A DNA stretch of 64,000 bases from Oscillospiraceae bacterium (lineage in GTDB: Bacteria; Bacillota; Clostridia; Oscillospirales; Oscillospiraceae), in the NCBI GenBank assembly GCA_910575695.1, contig CAJTGJ010000015.1, positions 1 to 64,000 on the forward strand, read 5' to 3'. The position numbers and the translations under genes were made by a program. The notes beneath the pieces are model-generated. The model saw only the letters and a program-made list of their open reading frames with translations, searched no databases and was not told where the DNA came from. Below, in pieces: positions 16,311 to 25,480 of the stretch (within the stretch, counting starts at the first letter, position 1; each line of letters opens with the position of its first letter).

Positions 16311-16880
16311 ATGCCGAATTTTATTCAGCAGTTTGACGAGCAGGCGCTGGTGTGGATCGCGGAGCACCTGCGGTGCGGCCTGCTGGACCCGCTTATGAAG
16401 CTCTACACCCAGCTGGGCAACAGCGGGATGCTGTTCATCGTGCTGGGGCTGGTCCTGCTGTTGTTCAAACCCACCCGCAAAGCGGGCTTTTCCGCCCTGT
16501 GCGCCATGCTCATCGGGCTGGTTGTGGTAAACTTCACCATCAAGCCGCTGGTGGCGCGGGACAGGCCGTGGCTGGTGATCGAGGATTTTGTGAACCTGGT
16601 GCCGGAGCACGACCCCAATTCCTTCCCATCGGGGCACACCAATGCCGCCTTTGCCTTCGCGCTGGCGGTGTGTGTGTCCGCGCAAAAAAAATGGCTGAAG
16701 GTCGCGGCGGTGTGCGCCGCCGTGGTGATGGGCCTGTCCCGGCTGTACGTAGGCGTCCACTTCCCCAGCGACGTGCTGGCGGGGGCGGTGATCGGCTCGC
16801 TGTGCGGCCTTTTGGGGGCATGGGTGGTGAAAAAGGCGTGGGAACGCCTCAGCCCCCGGTTCCAGAAAGCTCCAGAATGA
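16311..16880 (+). CDS. PAP2-family phosphatase
   Basis: A 189-residue integral membrane phosphatase. The three-part active-site signature is present: KPLVARDRPW, PSGHTNAAFAFA and SRLYVGVHFPSDVL. Several hydrophobic helices surround them. Such enzymes dephosphorylate undecaprenyl diphosphate or phosphatidylglycerol phosphate at the membrane. The ATG at 16311 follows GGGGAGGGA. It is divergent from the GT-CsaB gene, fitting a lipid-carrier recycling role, and its last 32 bases overlap the convergent tcdA gene. Confidence 0.88.
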   Translation: MPNFIQQFDEQALVWIAEHLRCGLLDPLMKLYTQLGNSGMLFIVLGLVLLLFKPTRKAGFSALCAMLIGLVVVNFTIKPLVARDRPWLVIEDFVNLVPEHDPNSFPSGHTNAAFAFALAVCVSAQKKWLKVAAVCAAVVMGLSRLYVGVHFPSDVLAGAVIGSLCGLLGAWVVKKAWERLSPRFQKAPE

Positions 16881-17568
16881 CCGCCTGGGCCAGCAGCAGC
16901 CCCGCCGCCGCTGGGACCCACATGGCGCTGGCGGGGATGGAGCGCCGTCCCGGGGGAGGGGCCTCGTCCCCGTCCTCGGCGGAGCGGGCCAGCTCGGGGG
17001 AGAACACCACCTTGTGATGGGGGATGCCCCGCTTCCGAAGCTCCTTGCGCACCACCCGGGCCAGGGGACAGCCCTCGGTCTGGGAGATATCCGCGATGCG
17101 GAGCTGCTGGGCGTCCCGCTTGTTCCCGGTGCCCAGGGCGGAGATGATGGGGATGCCCCGGGCGTGGGCCGTCTCAATGAGGTCCAGCTTACAGCTCACC
17201 AGGTCGATGGCGTCCACGATGTAGTCATAATGCCCCGCGAAAAACTCCTCCCGCCGGTCCGCCTCGTACCGGGTGCACAGGGGATGGAGAACGCAGTCAG
17301 GAGCGATATCCCGGAGGCGCAGGGCGGTGGCCTGCGCCTTTTCCATGCCCACGGTGGAGTGCAGGGCGGCGCACTGGCGGTTGATGTTGCTCACCGACAC
17401 CGTGTCCTGGTCGATGAGGGTCAGCTCCCCCACGCCGGAGCGGCACAGGGCCTCGGCGCACCAGCCGCCCACGCCCCCCAGTCCCAGCACCGCCACGTGG
17501 CTGGCGCGCAGACGCTCCATGGCGGTCCTGCCCAGCAGCATTTGGGTGCGGATCAATTGTTCGTCCAT
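16849..17568 (-). CDS. tcdA: tRNA ct6A37 dehydratase (TcdA/YgdL)
   Basis: A 239-residue E1-like ATP-dependent dehydratase that cyclises t6A37 in tRNA. ATP-binding VAVLGLGGVGGWCAEALCRS, SNINRQ, DAIDLVSCKLDLI and SALGTGNKRD follow the YgdL pattern. ATG 17568 is chosen over GTG 17577 because AGGAG is spaced 8 bases from it. The 3' end overlaps the convergent PAP2 gene by 32 bases, so both C-termini are encoded on opposite strands of the same DNA. Confidence 0.9.
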   Translation of the reverse strand: MDEQLIRTQMLLGRTAMERLRASHVAVLGLGGVGGWCAEALCRSGVGELTLIDQDTVSVSNINRQCAALHSTVGMEKAQATALRLRDIAPDCVLHPLCTRYEADRREEFFAGHYDYIVDAIDLVSCKLDLIETAHARGIPIISALGTGNKRDAQQLRIADISQTEGCPLARVVRKELRKRGIPHHKVVFSPELARSAEDGDEAPPPGRRSIPASAMWVPAAAGLLLAQAVILELSGTGG

Positions 17569-17586
17569 TTTGCTCACTCCTAAAAA

Positions 17587-17613
17587 ACAGGGGCCGGAAG
17601 ATCCGGCCCCTGT
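17587..17613 (-). terminator. terminator after the PrsA-like gene
   Basis: 12-bp perfect stem ACAGGGGCCGGA / TCCGGCCCCTGT with a 3-base loop; on the minus strand it is followed by TTTTT(T). Confidence 0.85.
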
Positions 17614-17625
17614 CTCTTCATTTGT

Positions 17626-19191
17626 TTATTTGCCGACGCTTTCGGCGCCGTCGGTCAGGGAAGTCTCATAGCCGCTTTCCAGCTCCTCCATCCAGGCGTT
17701 TCTGGCCTCGGTGGTCAGAGAACTGCGGGCGCTGCGCATCCAGACGGGCTCATTGTCGCCCACCATATACATGAAGTGGTAGCCGTAATAGCCGCTGGTG
17801 CTGCCCTCATCGGCGGAGTGCTGGACAACGCCGGTGTCGCCGGGCTGACGGCCGTCCTCAAAGATCCAGTCCAGGAACTCGGTGACATAGCCGTCGCTGG
17901 GGGCGATCTTGGCGTACAGGCCGCCGGTGGTGCCGTCGCCGTCGTCGGACTTCTCGTTGGCCAGGGCGGCGAAGGAATCCTCGGTCATGTCACCGGCCTC
18001 AAACTCGGCCTGGATGGCGTCGATCTTCTCCTTGGCGGCGGCCCAGGCCTCGTCGGTGGGGGCCACCAGCTTGCCGTCCTCGTCGGTGGTGCTTTCGGCG
18101 CGGGCCAGGATGTGGCGCACGTCCTTGGTGGGGTCCTCCACCAGGGTGCGGCCATGGAAGGTGATGACATAATAGCCGGATTCACTGTTCTCCACCAGGG
18201 CGGATTCATCCTCGTCCAGAGCCAGCAGGTCCTCCCGGAACACGGAGTTGATGCTGCTGGAGCCGACGGTGGTGGTGTGGTCGGCGTGGGCGTTGTCGGC
18301 CAGATCATACTTGGAGGCCAGGGAGGCGATACTGCCGCCGTCCTTCAGACTGGCCAGAGCTTCCTCGGCCTTTTCCTTGGCTTCGGCCAGGGCCTCCGCC
18401 TTCTGCTGGTTCACGGTCTCCTCGTCGATGTCGTTGCCGTCGGCGTCCTTGGTCTCCACCTCCTCAGGGGTAAAGTAGAGGTAGGAGTACTCGAAGGTGT
18501 CCAGCGTATCGGCGTTGTCGTCCTTCTCGTAATAAGCCTTCAGATCATCCTCGGTGTAGCTGGCGTCCAGCTCCTCGCTCTTGTCGGCGTAAGCCAGGTT
18601 GGCCAGCAGGTACTGGCGGTACATCTTCTCAAACACACCGGCGGTCATATAGGGGCCGTAGGTGGCCTTGAGGTAGGCGGAATAGCTGTAGCCGTAAGAG
18701 GCGGCGGCGGATTTCATGCCCTCGATCTGAACGTCGAGATCCTCCTTCACCTCAGCCTCGGTGTGGCCGTTTTTCAAAGCCTCGGCGGACAGGGCCGCGT
18801 ACCGCTTGGCGGTAGACAGGGCCTCCTCCAGGAAGTAGTCCCGCATGGTGAGGCTTTCATCGGAGGGATGGGCCTGCTCGTCGTCGGGGGTGCTGGAGTC
18901 GAAACCGCCGAAGTAGGACATATAGCTGGCGTAGCTGTTGCGGGCGTCATAGTAGTAGTAGCTCAGTTCCGCGGCGGTGAGCTTGGTATCGCCCACGGTG
19001 GCGGCGGTGGCCCGGGCCTGGAAGAAGCCGGAGTTCCAAATCAGCAGCGCGGCCACCAAAACCGCAATCACCACGCCCACAATGGTGTAGGTTACGGTTT
19101 TTTTCCTGCGGGCGGCCTCTTGCTGCTGGGCCTGGAGGCTCTTTTCCGAAGTAGCGCCCTGGCGCTGCTTTTTCTCTCTGGATGCGCTCAT
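17626..19191 (-). CDS. membrane-anchored PpiC-type foldase (PrsA-like)
   Basis: A 521-residue extracytoplasmic folding factor. A basic, Gln-rich N-terminus is followed by one membrane helix at about 34-52 and then a large acidic outside part. A SurA/PrsA-like helical region reaches roughly residue 330 and a PpiC rotamase-like region starts at VRHILARAEST. It likely assists folding of exported proteins. There is no lipobox Cys, so it is held by the helix rather than by lipid. ATG 19191 has GAGAGGA upstream. A single-gene transcript is suggested by its own promoter and terminator. Confidence 0.82.
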   Translation of the reverse strand: MSASREKKQRQGATSEKSLQAQQQEAARRKKTVTYTIVGVVIAVLVAALLIWNSGFFQARATAATVGDTKLTAAELSYYYYDARNSYASYMSYFGGFDSSTPDDEQAHPSDESLTMRDYFLEEALSTAKRYAALSAEALKNGHTEAEVKEDLDVQIEGMKSAAASYGYSYSAYLKATYGPYMTAGVFEKMYRQYLLANLAYADKSEELDASYTEDDLKAYYEKDDNADTLDTFEYSYLYFTPEEVETKDADGNDIDEETVNQQKAEALAEAKEKAEEALASLKDGGSIASLASKYDLADNAHADHTTTVGSSSINSVFREDLLALDEDESALVENSESGYYVITFHGRTLVEDPTKDVRHILARAESTTDEDGKLVAPTDEAWAAAKEKIDAIQAEFEAGDMTEDSFAALANEKSDDGDGTTGGLYAKIAPSDGYVTEFLDWIFEDGRQPGDTGVVQHSADEGSTSGYYGYHFMYMVGDNEPVWMRSARSSLTTEARNAWMEELESGYETSLTDGAESVGK

Positions 19192-19256
19192 TATAATCAA
19201 TCCTCTCAAATATTATCAGTGGAAAGCGCATAGAAAGCAATATGCGCAATGCAGAT

Positions 19257-19285
19257 ATTATAGCATGGGATGTCCCAGGTTGCAA
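19257..19285 (-). promoter_or_regulatory. promoter of the PrsA-like gene
   Basis: On the minus strand: TTGCAA (19285-19280), 17-base spacer, TATAAT (19262-19257). Confidence 0.75.
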
Positions 19286-19411
19286 GAAAAAATTCTTTTA
19301 TCCGAAAAATGTTTACACTTTGGCCGTCCGCCCCCTGCCGGAGGGCGCGGGGGTTTCAGGCCAGGTGGAAAAAGGAGAAAAAATGGTATTTATTATAGGG
19401 GAAAAAGATGT

Positions 19412-19417
19412 TATAAT
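19412..19417 (+). promoter_or_regulatory. -10 box of the membrane protein gene
   Basis: A perfect TATAAT about 50 bases before the ATG at 19469. The -35 region (TTTATT at 17-base spacing) is weak. Confidence 0.45.
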
Positions 19418-19468
19418 ATGGGTACGCCGCCGGTTGGCGCGAATGGATTTGCAAGGGAGGCCGTTCCA

Positions 19469-20779
19469 ATGGAACAGGAGAAGAAAACGAAACGGGAAAA
19501 TATAGTGACAGGTCTGGTGGGCGCGTTTTTGGGCTCGCTGATCGGCGTGGTCTGTACCGTAGTCATCGGACAGATGGGGTATGTGGCCTCGGTGTCCGGC
19601 CTGATCATGGCGGTAGGGGCGCTGAAGGGCTATGAGCTTCTGGGAGGCCAGCTGAGCAAAAAGGGCGCGGTGATCTCGTCCATCCTGGTGGTGGCCATGA
19701 CCTATCTGGCCCACAGGCTCACCTTTGCTGTGTCCCTGGTGTCCGCTCTGAATCTCAGTATGTCCGATGTATTCCTGTGTTTCCAGGCCGTCCCGGGCCT
19801 GGTGGAGGAGGGGGCCATAGAGGGCCCCGCCTACTGGGGTGATCTGGCGATGCTGTACCTGTTCACCCTGCTGGGCGCGGTGCCCACCATCATCAGCGGG
19901 CTCCGGGCCGCGTCCCTGCCGGACTTCGCCGAGGTTGCGCCTCCGGTGGCCCGGGAGGGGGAGCCTGTCAACGCAACCTTTTACCCAGGGCAGCTTTCGT
20001 GGATGCGCCCGCTGCGCATCAGCGCGGCGGTGTCTGTGCTGGTGGGGGTGGTGCCCATGGTCGTGCTGGCCTTTGCCGGCATTACCGGAAGCTTTGTCTG
20101 GATGATGGCGTCGGTGGGATGCATGGTCAGCACCTTTGTGATGATATGCGTGGTCCTGCCCCAGATTCAGCTGTGTACCAATTCCACGCAGCTGCTGGTG
20201 CGGGTCAAGGGGACGGTGTGGAAGGTGAACCTTCCCATGCTGAACAGCGCGGATACATACCGGTTTACCAAGCGGACGGGGGCGGTGCGGGCCATCCGCT
20301 GGGACATCCTCAACCAGGAGGAGCAGGAGCGGGCCAAAACGTCGGTGATGCGGGCCATCACCCTGCTGAGCAGCGGCCAGGTTATGGCGGGCAGCCTGCT
20401 GGGTGCGGCGGTGCTGCCTCTGGCCGGCCTGCAGGTGGTCAAGGAGAACCGGTGGTGCTGGAAATGCGCCTATTCCCTGGGGAACGGCAAGATGAAGAGG
20501 ATCGTCATCCCCAAGGCGTACTCGGACTTTGCCCCCATTTCCGGCATGGAGCCCGCCCAGGGCCCCGTCCCGCCCCGCTGGGAGCTGCTGGGTATCGCGG
20601 TGGCGCTGGCGGTGGTGCTGGGCTGCGCGGGCGCGGGCATCGGCACCCATATGGACGGCCTGACGTCCGCGTCCCGGATCCCCGGCGGGGTCGCCGTGCA
20701 GGCCCGGAGCGGGGCGGAAACGCCGTCCGGCCGGGAGGAACCGGGCTGGATGGAGGACGCTTCCGGCGGAGCCCGGTGA
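19469..20779 (+). CDS. multi-pass membrane protein, unknown
   Basis: A 436-residue protein beginning MEQEKKTKRENIVTGLVG. Four hydrophobic helices lie in the first 150 residues (TGLVGAFLGSLIGVVCTVVI; SVSGLIMAVGALKGY; ISSILVVAMTYLA; LAMLYLFTLLGAVPTIISGL). Two more occur near 195-240 and one near 385-405, and a soluble central part separates the last. AAGGGAGG supports the start; a longer frame runs through the promoter. I do not recognise the family. The N-terminal part resembles uncharacterised clostridial DUF membrane proteins. It is monocistronic and convergent with the MATE gene. Confidence 0.7.
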   Translation: MEQEKKTKRENIVTGLVGAFLGSLIGVVCTVVIGQMGYVASVSGLIMAVGALKGYELLGGQLSKKGAVISSILVVAMTYLAHRLTFAVSLVSALNLSMSDVFLCFQAVPGLVEEGAIEGPAYWGDLAMLYLFTLLGAVPTIISGLRAASLPDFAEVAPPVAREGEPVNATFYPGQLSWMRPLRISAAVSVLVGVVPMVVLAFAGITGSFVWMMASVGCMVSTFVMICVVLPQIQLCTNSTQLLVRVKGTVWKVNLPMLNSADTYRFTKRTGAVRAIRWDILNQEEQERAKTSVMRAITLLSSGQVMAGSLLGAAVLPLAGLQVVKENRWCWKCAYSLGNGKMKRIVIPKAYSDFAPISGMEPAQGPVPPRWELLGIAVALAVVLGCAGAGIGTHMDGLTSASRIPGGVAVQARSGAETPSGREEPGWMEDASGGAR

Positions 20780-20793
20780 AAGTTCGGAAAAAG

Positions 20794-20826
20794 AGCCGCT
20801 CCCACTCAGGCTGAGTGGGAGCGGCT
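20794..20826. terminator. bidirectional terminator
   Basis: 16-bp perfect stem AGCCGCTCCCACTCAG / CTGAGTGGGAGCGGCT with a 1-base loop. A T-rich tract follows on the minus strand, so it mainly ends the MATE gene and probably also the plus-strand membrane gene. Confidence 0.8.
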
Positions 20827-20829
20827 GCG

Positions 20830-22209
20830 TTACTGCCCGGGCGGCTCGTCCGGGTCCCGGGCGTTTTCCCGCAGGGTCCGGTGCGCTACGAACAGATAGC
20901 TGGTCACCAGGATCAGGTCCGCCCCCAGCCACGCGGCGGGCTCGGCCAAAAAGATGCCCACCTCGCCCACGACTGCGGGCAGGTACAGGACGGTGGATGT
21001 GCGCATGATAAATTCCGCCACGCCGGAGAGCATGGGCAGGGCGGTGTTGCCCATGCCCTGGATGGCTGAGCGGGCCACGTGGAGGATATAGAGCACCGGC
21101 AGGCATACGCTCATGACAGCCAGGTAGAAGTAGGCCACGGACATGGTCTGCTCCACCTCCTGAGGCGTGCCCGAGATGAAGCAGCTCAGGAAGGTCCGTC
21201 CGAACAGCAGCATGGCGGCGGCGATGACCACGGAGGTGCCCAGGGCGATGGCCAGCGCGGCCCGCATCCCCTGGCGGATGCGGCGGTACCGCCGGCCCCC
21301 CAGGTTCTGGCCGACATAGGTGATCATGGCGTAGCCGTAGGAGGTGGCGGCGATCTCCAGGATGCCGTAGAGTTTGTTGGTGGCGGTGAAGCCGGCGATA
21401 AACAGCACGCCGAAGCGGTTGACCACGAACTGGACAATCATGCCGCCGATGGCGATAATGCAGTTCTGGAACGCCATGGGCGAGCCCAGGGCCAGCAGCT
21501 GGGGGGCCTCCCGGGCCTGGAGGCGGAGGTTGGAGCGCTGTAAGCGCAGGATCTCCAGTTTTCCGACATGGTACAGGCAGAACAGCCCGGAGACCATCTG
21601 AGCGATGAGGGTGGCGGCGGCAGCCCCGCCAATCCCCCAGTGGAAGCCCATGACGAAGATGAGGTCCAGGACGATATTGGTGACAGAAGCCACCACCATG
21701 GCCTCCAGCGGCGTCCGGCCGTCCCCCAGGGAGCGCAGGATGCAGGCCAGCAGATTGTAGGCCATGACAATGGGGGCGCCCAGGAACATGATACGCAGAT
21801 AGAGCAGGGCGTTGGGCAGGATGTCCCCGGGGGTTTGCAGCAGGACCAGCAGCGGCCGCGCCGCGCCCTGGCCCAGCGCCAGCAGCAGCAGGGAAAAGAG
21901 GGCGGAGAGGATGGCCGAATTGCCGATGACGTCCCGAAGGCGGCTGTAGTTCCCCGCGCCGAACTCCTGGGCCATGAGGATGGCGAAGCCCTGGGTAAAG
22001 CCCTGGATAATGCCCAGCATCATCCAGTTCAGCCAGTCGGCGGCGCCCAGGGCGGCCAGAGCGTCCACGCCCAGGAATTTGCCCACCACCATGGTGTCCA
22101 CCACGGTATAAAGCTGCTGGAAAACATTGCCCATCATGAGGGGCAGGGCAAAGGTGAAGATGAGCCTTGCGGGACTGCCCTGGGTCATGCTCTGTGTACG
22201 GTTTGCCAT
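20830..22209 (-). CDS. MATE-family efflux transporter
   Basis: A 459-residue Na+- or H+-coupled exporter with about 12 membrane helices in two homologous bundles. The start TQGSPARLIFTFALPLMMGN followed by VFQQLYTVVDTMVVGKFLG is the family signature of the NorM/DinF type, and PMAFQNCIIAIGGMIVQFVV opens the second half. GGAGG precedes the ATG. A 45-codon ORF lies just upstream in the same transcript. The substrate cannot be deduced. Confidence 0.93.
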   Translation of the reverse strand: MANRTQSMTQGSPARLIFTFALPLMMGNVFQQLYTVVDTMVVGKFLGVDALAALGAADWLNWMMLGIIQGFTQGFAILMAQEFGAGNYSRLRDVIGNSAILSALFSLLLLALGQGAARPLLVLLQTPGDILPNALLYLRIMFLGAPIVMAYNLLACILRSLGDGRTPLEAMVVASVTNIVLDLIFVMGFHWGIGGAAAATLIAQMVSGLFCLYHVGKLEILRLQRSNLRLQAREAPQLLALGSPMAFQNCIIAIGGMIVQFVVNRFGVLFIAGFTATNKLYGILEIAATSYGYAMITYVGQNLGGRRYRRIRQGMRAALAIALGTSVVIAAAMLLFGRTFLSCFISGTPQEVEQTMSVAYFYLAVMSVCLPVLYILHVARSAIQGMGNTALPMLSGVAEFIMRTSTVLYLPAVVGEVGIFLAEPAAWLGADLILVTSYLFVAHRTLRENARDPDEPPGQ

Positions 22210-22222
22210 TGGTTCGGCCTCC

Positions 22223-22360
22223 TTATTTTGGTGCGCCGGGGCAGGGGCAGTTATTACCCCTGATAAAAGAGGAAGCTCCGCCGTCCGGCGGGTGCAGTTC
22301 TGCGCCGCCGTCATCCTCTGTGATCCAGAAATGGTCTGCGATTTTCTTTGTGTTTTCCAT
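22223..22360 (-). CDS. small ORF upstream of the MATE gene
   Basis: A 45-residue frame, MENTKKIADHFWITEDDGGA with a Cys-Pro-Cys-Pro C-terminal part, ends 14 bases before the MATE start and begins about 35 bases after the putative promoter. Codon use looks natural, and it fills the 5' leader almost completely. Its own ribosome site (GTAGGCGGATC) is weak. It may be a small protein or a leader peptide for the transporter. No family recognised. Confidence 0.45.
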   Translation of the reverse strand: MENTKKIADHFWITEDDGGAELHPPDGGASSFIRGNNCPCPGAPK

Positions 22361-22395
22361 GATCCGCCTACAGCGATTCCGGTGCTGATGGGCAA

Positions 22396-22424
22396 ATCAT
22401 ACCACGACAGCTATTTTTCGTCAA
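22396..22424 (-). promoter_or_regulatory. promoter of the MATE transcript
   Basis: On the minus strand: TTGACG (22424-22419), 17-base spacer, TATGAT (22401-22396). Confidence 0.75.
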
Positions 22425-22506
22425 GCGGCTCCACTGATGCCCCAGGGATCGTGGAGCGCCTTCAGTAAATGAAAAGGAACCGCCGTGGTTTGCGGCACGA
22501 TATACA

Positions 22507-22541
22507 AAAATGACAGGCCGCCATGGGCGGCCTGTCATTTT
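22507..22541 (-). terminator. terminator of the chemoreceptor gene
   Basis: 16-bp stem AAAATGACAGGCCGCC / GGCGGCCTGTCATTTT with loop ATG; T-rich on both sides, so it can work in either direction. Confidence 0.85.
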
Positions 22542-22576
22542 GTCATGCCTTATGCGGATAATAAAGATACGGCAGG

Positions 22577-24550
22577 TCAATCCGAAGCCAGAGTAAACCT
22601 GTCCACCAGCTGCTTCAGGCTGTTTGCCTCGGCTGACAGCTCTTCACTGGCGGCGGCGCTCTCCTGGGCGGTGGCGCTGTTGGTCTGAACGACAGAGGAG
22701 ATCTGGTCGATGCCTTCGGTGACCTGGACCAGGGCGATGGTCTGGTTCTCCACAGCCTCCACCACCGTGTTCATTTGAATGGATACGTTGCCCGCCAGCT
22801 CGTTGGTCCTCTCTAAGGATTCGGTGACCAGGTTCACCACCTGGCTGCCCTCCGAGACGGACGCGATGGAGCTCTCGATCAGCTCCTTGGTGGCTTTGGC
22901 GGCATCGTCGGACTTGGAGGCCAGGTTGCGGACCTCGTCGGCCACCACCGCGAAGCCTTTTCCGGCGGAGCCCGCGCGGGCGGCCTCCACGGCGGCGTTC
23001 AGCGCCAGGATATTGGTCTGGAACGCGATGTTCTCAATGGCCGCGATGATCTTGGAAATTTCTTCCGAGGAGCTGGATATGCGTTCCATGGCGGAGTTCA
23101 GTTCCTTGACGTGCTCCACGCTGGTGCCGAGCTGAGCGCCGGCCAGACCCACGAACCGGCCCGCCTCTTCCGCAGCTGTGGAGGTTTTCTTTGCGCTGGC
23201 GGAGATCTCATTGATGGTGGCCGCCAGCTCCTCTACGGAGCTGGCCTGCTCCATGGAGCCCTGGCTCAGCGTCTGGGCGCCGGTGGATACCTGGCCGCTG
23301 GCTGAGGAGACCTGGCTGGCGGCGGAATTGATCTGCCGCATGGTGCCGCTCAGCTCCAGCTTCAGCGTGCGCATGGACACGAGGATGCTCTGGAATCCGC
23401 CCACGTAGGCGTCCCGGTGGGCAGATTGGATGTCAAAATTCTTGTTGGCCATCTCGCTGAGCAGATAGCCGATGTCATTGATGATGGTGTTCAAGCCCGT
23501 CACCATGGCTGCGGTGGAGCGGGTCAGCTCCGCAGTCTCGTCCTGGCCGGTGGCCTGGGGGACGGGGGACTTCAGGTCGCCCTCCACCAGCAGCTTCATC
23601 CGCGCGGCGCAGGCCCGCATGGGCACACTGATGTTGCTGGACAGCTTCAGGGCCACTATGATAGACGCTGCGATGGAAACCGCGATCACCAGCACGCTGA
23701 TGAGGATGCCAAAGTATGTATCCGCCAGATAGTTGGATTTGGGCGCGGCCACAGCCAGGCTCCAGCCGTCAGTGCCGCCCACGGGGGTGTAGGCCAGGAA
23801 ACGGGGGCCGTCGTCGGCCCTGATGGAGCCGAAGCCGGTCTTGCCCTGGCGCATGGCCGCGTGGAGGGCCGCCCGGCTTTTCAGGGAGGGATCGCTCTGG
23901 GCCTCCCGCTCAATGTTCTGGGTGGTGATGGTATCCAGGGTGATATCGGCGATGGTGTCGCCGGATTTGTTGATCATGTAGGCCCGGGAGTTGTCCCCGA
24001 TCTGGATGGAGGACACGATATCGTTCAGGAAGGTTTCCTGGGGCACAAAATAGACCACGCCCACGATATCAGACCCATGGCTCCCGTTGGCATAGAGGGG
24101 CGCGGCCACCATGATGGACAGTTCCCCTGTGATTTTACTGACCAGCGGCTCGGAGACATAGACATTGCCCTGCATAGCCTGCTTCACATATTCCCGGTCC
24201 GAGTAGTCGTTGCCGTCGAAAATGCTGATGCCGTCGGCGCCGACAATATTGCCGCGCTGAAAGCCGTGCATGGCGATGCGCTCGTCGATGATGGCGCGCT
24301 TTTCCTCCAGCGTGGCGCTGCCGTCAGACAGCTGCGGGATGCAGCCGGTGTCCATGGCCACATTTTTGTATGCGGTCAGCTCCTGCTCGATACGCTGGGC
24401 CGCCAGCACCGCCGTTTCACTCATCATCTGGTCTACGGTGGCGACAGTGCTCCGATAGCTCAGGGCGCTGCTGGCCATACCCACCGCAATCAATGCGGTC
24501 AAGACGGTTGCCATTAAACATACTGTGATTTTTTTACGAATGCTTTTCAT
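22577..24550 (-). CDS. methyl-accepting chemotaxis protein
   Basis: A 657-residue chemoreceptor: membrane helix at about 9-30, outside sensing region to about 277 with the dCACHE-like pattern [17 protein letters not shown] and [11 protein letters not shown], second membrane helix near 278-301, HAMP-like region, then the cytoplasmic signalling coiled coil with hairpin tip [20 protein letters not shown]. The sensing pattern suggests an amino-acid-like ligand. ATG 24550 has GAGGTGG upstream and is preferred over 24568. No chemotaxis operon is adjacent. It has its own promoter and terminator. Confidence 0.93.
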   Translation of the reverse strand: MKSIRKKITVCLMATVLTALIAVGMASSALSYRSTVATVDQMMSETAVLAAQRIEQELTAYKNVAMDTGCIPQLSDGSATLEEKRAIIDERIAMHGFQRGNIVGADGISIFDGNDYSDREYVKQAMQGNVYVSEPLVSKITGELSIMVAAPLYANGSHGSDIVGVVYFVPQETFLNDIVSSIQIGDNSRAYMINKSGDTIADITLDTITTQNIEREAQSDPSLKSRAALHAAMRQGKTGFGSIRADDGPRFLAYTPVGGTDGWSLAVAAPKSNYLADTYFGILISVLVIAVSIAASIIVALKLSSNISVPMRACAARMKLLVEGDLKSPVPQATGQDETAELTRSTAAMVTGLNTIINDIGYLLSEMANKNFDIQSAHRDAYVGGFQSILVSMRTLKLELSGTMRQINSAASQVSSASGQVSTGAQTLSQGSMEQASSVEELAATINEISASAKKTSTAAEEAGRFVGLAGAQLGTSVEHVKELNSAMERISSSSEEISKIIAAIENIAFQTNILALNAAVEAARAGSAGKGFAVVADEVRNLASKSDDAAKATKELIESSIASVSEGSQVVNLVTESLERTNELAGNVSIQMNTVVEAVENQTIALVQVTEGIDQISSVVQTNSATAQESAAASEELSAEANSLKQLVDRFTLASD

Positions 24551-24610
24551 CTCGTTCCACCTCAACATGATTGTACTGGGTTCGCATTTCTCCTTATGGG
24601 GGTTGTGTCC

Positions 24611-24640
24611 ATTATAGAACCTGAAAAGTTGCCCTGTCAA
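24611..24640 (-). promoter_or_regulatory. chemoreceptor promoter
   Basis: On the minus strand: TTGACA (24640-24635), 18-base spacer, TATAAT (24616-24611); both boxes are perfect consensus. Confidence 0.8.
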
Positions 24641-24656
24641 TAGTTTTTGCCTTGGA

Positions 24657-25380
24657 TCAGCTCAATTCAGCAAACTTTTGAAAAAATGACGCCAACCTCC
24701 GGGCAGGGGGCTGGCGGTTATGCGAAGAACGCCATAGCCACAATGAACAATTCTCAAACGGTTTAAAAACATTACGCAGATTTAAGTGCCGTATAATTCC
24801 CGCAGACAGGCAGAGAGGAGCGCGCAAAATGGAAAACTGGAAGGCCGTACTGAACAAACTGCTGTTTCCCGGCAGGGGCTGGGCGGCAAGGCGGTGCTGA
24901 AATGAGGGGATATGTCCGCTCCAGCTGGTTTCCACTGTTTGGCATTAGCCTTGCGTGACTGCTGCCAGCTTCCGGCATCCATGCGGGCTTTATCGTACTG
25001 TAATCCAATGGAGCAATGATTTTCTTCCATGTTATAAACAGATTTCTATCTTTCCAGACCGTTTATTGGGTGCAGGCACATGGGCCAAGCTACTCGCTCT
25101 GAGGGAACTTTTGAGAGGTACTATGTTCACGCCGCACGAAAAATCACCCAACCATTTCCCCCGCCATCCCCTCATCATGGAAAGCGTCCGGAAACGGCGG
25201 GAGCCGTCGTTTAAATATATGAGAGGATTTTCGGAGGAAAGACTGCTATTTTGCATAAAAAAGGGGAAATAAGAGAAAATCGAGCTTTGTTTGGGCGCTC
25301 CTGAGCTGGAACCGGAATTCAGCCAGGGCTTTTGGGTGAAACCGCTGTCCCGGAGGGCAAATGGGGGGCCAAGAACTATT
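24657..25380. other. no supported gene
   Basis: About 720 bases between the chemoreceptor promoter and the tsf terminator. Open frames here have no credible start or homologous motif. A 23-codon frame at 24830-24901 (MENWKAVLNKLLFPGRGW...) has AGAGGAG in front and a TATAAT upstream (about 24792) and may be the truncated start of a lost membrane protein. A GC-rich hairpin with TTTTTT on the minus strand near 24682-24716 may be an old terminator. The stretch looks like decaying sequence. Confidence 0.4.
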
Positions 25381-25388
25381 TGAACATG

Positions 25389-25426
25389 AAAAAGGACCCG
25401 TGGAGGGGAATCCACGAGTCCTTTTT
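25389..25426 (-). terminator. terminator of rpsB-tsf
   Basis: AAAAAGGACCCGTGGA / TCCACGAGTCCTTTTT, 16-bp stem with one mismatch and a 6-base loop; on the minus strand it ends in TTTTT. It lies about 55 bases after tsf. Confidence 0.85.
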
Positions 25427-25480
25427 GCCGGTTATTCGAGAGGACTTTGTTTGACGTCCGAGTTATGCGGACAATGAGGC

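Noticed and set aside
16200..17177. Upstream extension of the GT-CsaB frame to 1074 codons
   Set aside because: The extension is antisense to PAP2 and tcdA; ATG 16199 has GGAGG and gives the family start.
19313..21106. 597-codon minus-strand frame
   Set aside because: Covers two convergent genes and the terminator between them; no motif.
24955..25272. 105-codon plus-strand frame in the gene-poor stretch
   Set aside because: No ribosome site, no recognisable motif, unusual composition; left as unannotated.
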